Shown here: one piece after another, positions 63,227-64,000 of the stretch | Layout: the number at the start of each line of letters is the position of its first letter | Numbering within the stretch: the first letter of the stretch is position 1 | Assembly: GCF_900142755.1 (NCBI RefSeq) | Contig: NZ_FRCA01000002.1 | Span: forward strand, 248,001 to 312,000 | DNA from: Halomonas cupida | GTDB lineage: Bacteria; Pseudomonadota; Gammaproteobacteria; Pseudomonadales; Halomonadaceae | DNA length: 64,000 nucleotides | Direction: 5' to 3' | Translations under genes and position numbers: made by a program | Notes under the pieces: model-generated | Seen by the model: the letters and a program-made list of their open reading frames with translations, nothing else | What the model was told of the DNA's origin: nothing | Database searches by the model: none

Positions 63227-64000
63227 ATGAAACACGTGCATGTCATCGACTCCCACACGGCAGGTGAGCCCACTCGAGTCATCATGGATGGCTTTCCTTC
63301 CCTACCGGGAGCCACCATTGCGGAACAACGTGATGCACTGCGTAGCCAATATGACCAGTGGCGGTGCGCCAGCATGCTGGAACCACGAGGGCACGATGTT
63401 CTGGTCGGCGCCCTGTATTGCGAGCCAGAGTCGGCAGACGCCACCTGCGGAGTCATCTTCTTCAACAACACCGGTTATCTGGGCATGTGTGGCCACGGCA
63501 CCATCGGCCTCGTCGCTTCCCTGCACCATCTCGGCTTGATGGCCCCCGGCTCACATAGAATCGACACACCCGTGGGCCCGGTCGACGCGACGCTCATGGA
63601 CGACGGCTCGGTGGTCGTGCGCAATGTTCTGTCCTGGCGCCACCGAAAGCAGGTGCCCGTCGACGTTCCCGGACATGGCACGGTCTACGGCGACATTGCC
63701 TGGGGAGGTAACTGGTTCTTCCTTGTCAGCGAGCATGGTCACAGCCTGGAACTGAGTAACGTCGAATCACTGACCGAATATACCTGGGCCATTCGCCAGG
63801 CACTCGAAGCCCAGGCCATCACCGGGGCTAATGGAGAGCTGATCGACCATATCGAATTGTTTAGCGACGACTCGGTGGCCGATAGCCGAAATTTTGTACT
63901 CTGCCCTGGAAAGGCATACGACCGCTCCCCCTGCGGCACGGGCACCAGTGCCAAACTGGCTTGCCTTGCCGCCGATGGAAAGCTCGCTCCCGGTGCCCGC
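63227..64000 (+). CDS. 4-hydroxyproline 2-epimerase / proline racemase family (partial)
   Basis: The frame is open to the window end (258 codons visible of about 310 in the family). [18 protein letters not shown] is the family start. The first catalytic cysteine is in [13 protein letters not shown] (about residue 88), and the second is in [14 protein letters not shown] (about 243). Having both cysteines indicates a racemase or epimerase rather than a trans-3-hydroxyproline dehydratase. It probably starts a hydroxyproline catabolic operon beyond the window. Confidence 0.92.
   Translation, partial: MKHVHVIDSHTAGEPTRVIMDGFPSLPGATIAEQRDALRSQYDQWRCASMLEPRGHDVLVGALYCEPESADATCGVIFFNNTGYLGMCGHGTIGLVASLHHLGLMAPGSHRIDTPVGPVDATLMDDGSVVVRNVLSWRHRKQVPVDVPGHGTVYGDIAWGGNWFFLVSEHGHSLELSNVESLTEYTWAIRQALEAQAITGANGELIDHIELFSDDSVADSRNFVLCPGKAYDRSPCGTGTSAKLACLAADGKLAPGAR

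Overview
The window is about 64 kb of a moderately high-GC gammaproteobacterial chromosome, most likely from Halomonas or a close halophilic relative (Halomonadaceae). This rests on the mix of Pseudomonas-like and enterobacterial-like gene sets (a divergent LysR gene beside trpBA, an alginate-like polymer operon, nfrA, sstT, pepN, yajQ), and on acidic proteins such as the lipoprotein at 18.4-19.1 kb. The genus is inferred from gene content only. No rRNA, tRNA, phage genes, transposase or CRISPR array was found.

Layout. 0-4 kb: the end of an nfrB-nfrA-ybcH-like exopolysaccharide operon. 4-7.4 kb: a trpI-like LysR gene divergent from trpBA. 7.4-8.6 kb: a parDE toxin-antitoxin pair between repeat tracts. 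8.7-29.4 kb: mostly housekeeping genes (sstT, htpG, a double-hotdog thioesterase, slt, LysE exporter, TM2 protein, cold-shock protein, lipid kinase, cation/proton antiporter, pepN, yajQ, GNAT plus RimK-like ligase, cobO). 30.4-40.2 kb: a co-directional polyuronate operon made of a UDP-glucose-type 6-dehydrogenase, an Alg8-like synthase, an Alg44-like PilZ protein, two polysaccharide lyases and a large Sel1-repeat lipoprotein. 40.2-53.6 kb: accessory metabolism and transport (AAC(3)-I-like acetyltransferase, purine nucleoside permease, lactate-type dehydrogenase, SDR, aldo-keto reductase, HPP protein, AmiS/UreI channel, DUF6891 protein, solute-binding protein, unusual ClC). 53.8-58.4 kb: an ynbA-ynbC-ynbD-like lipid cluster without ynbB. 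58.5-64 kb: YbjQ, a FitAB/VapBC-type toxin-antitoxin pair, the two last steps of carboxynorspermidine-type polyamine synthesis, and the start of a 4-hydroxyproline epimerase gene cut by the window end.

The most striking non-coding feature is a roughly 170-bp repeat present nine times at four loci (7.5, 29.5-29.8, 47.4-48.1 and 54.5-54.8 kb). It is a chain of about five hairpins bounded by ATTAAC/GTTAAT, arranged singly or as tandem arrays just after gene ends. A second hairpin-rich element (16.1-16.4 kb), intergenic tracts with strict 7-bp periodicity, and 15-bp in-frame repeats inside two genes are further repeat types that ordinary gene annotation does not explain.

Two separate polysaccharide systems with likely c-di-GMP links (the nfr-type operon and the PilZ-containing polyuronate operon) and a YajQ protein suggest regulated extracellular matrix production.
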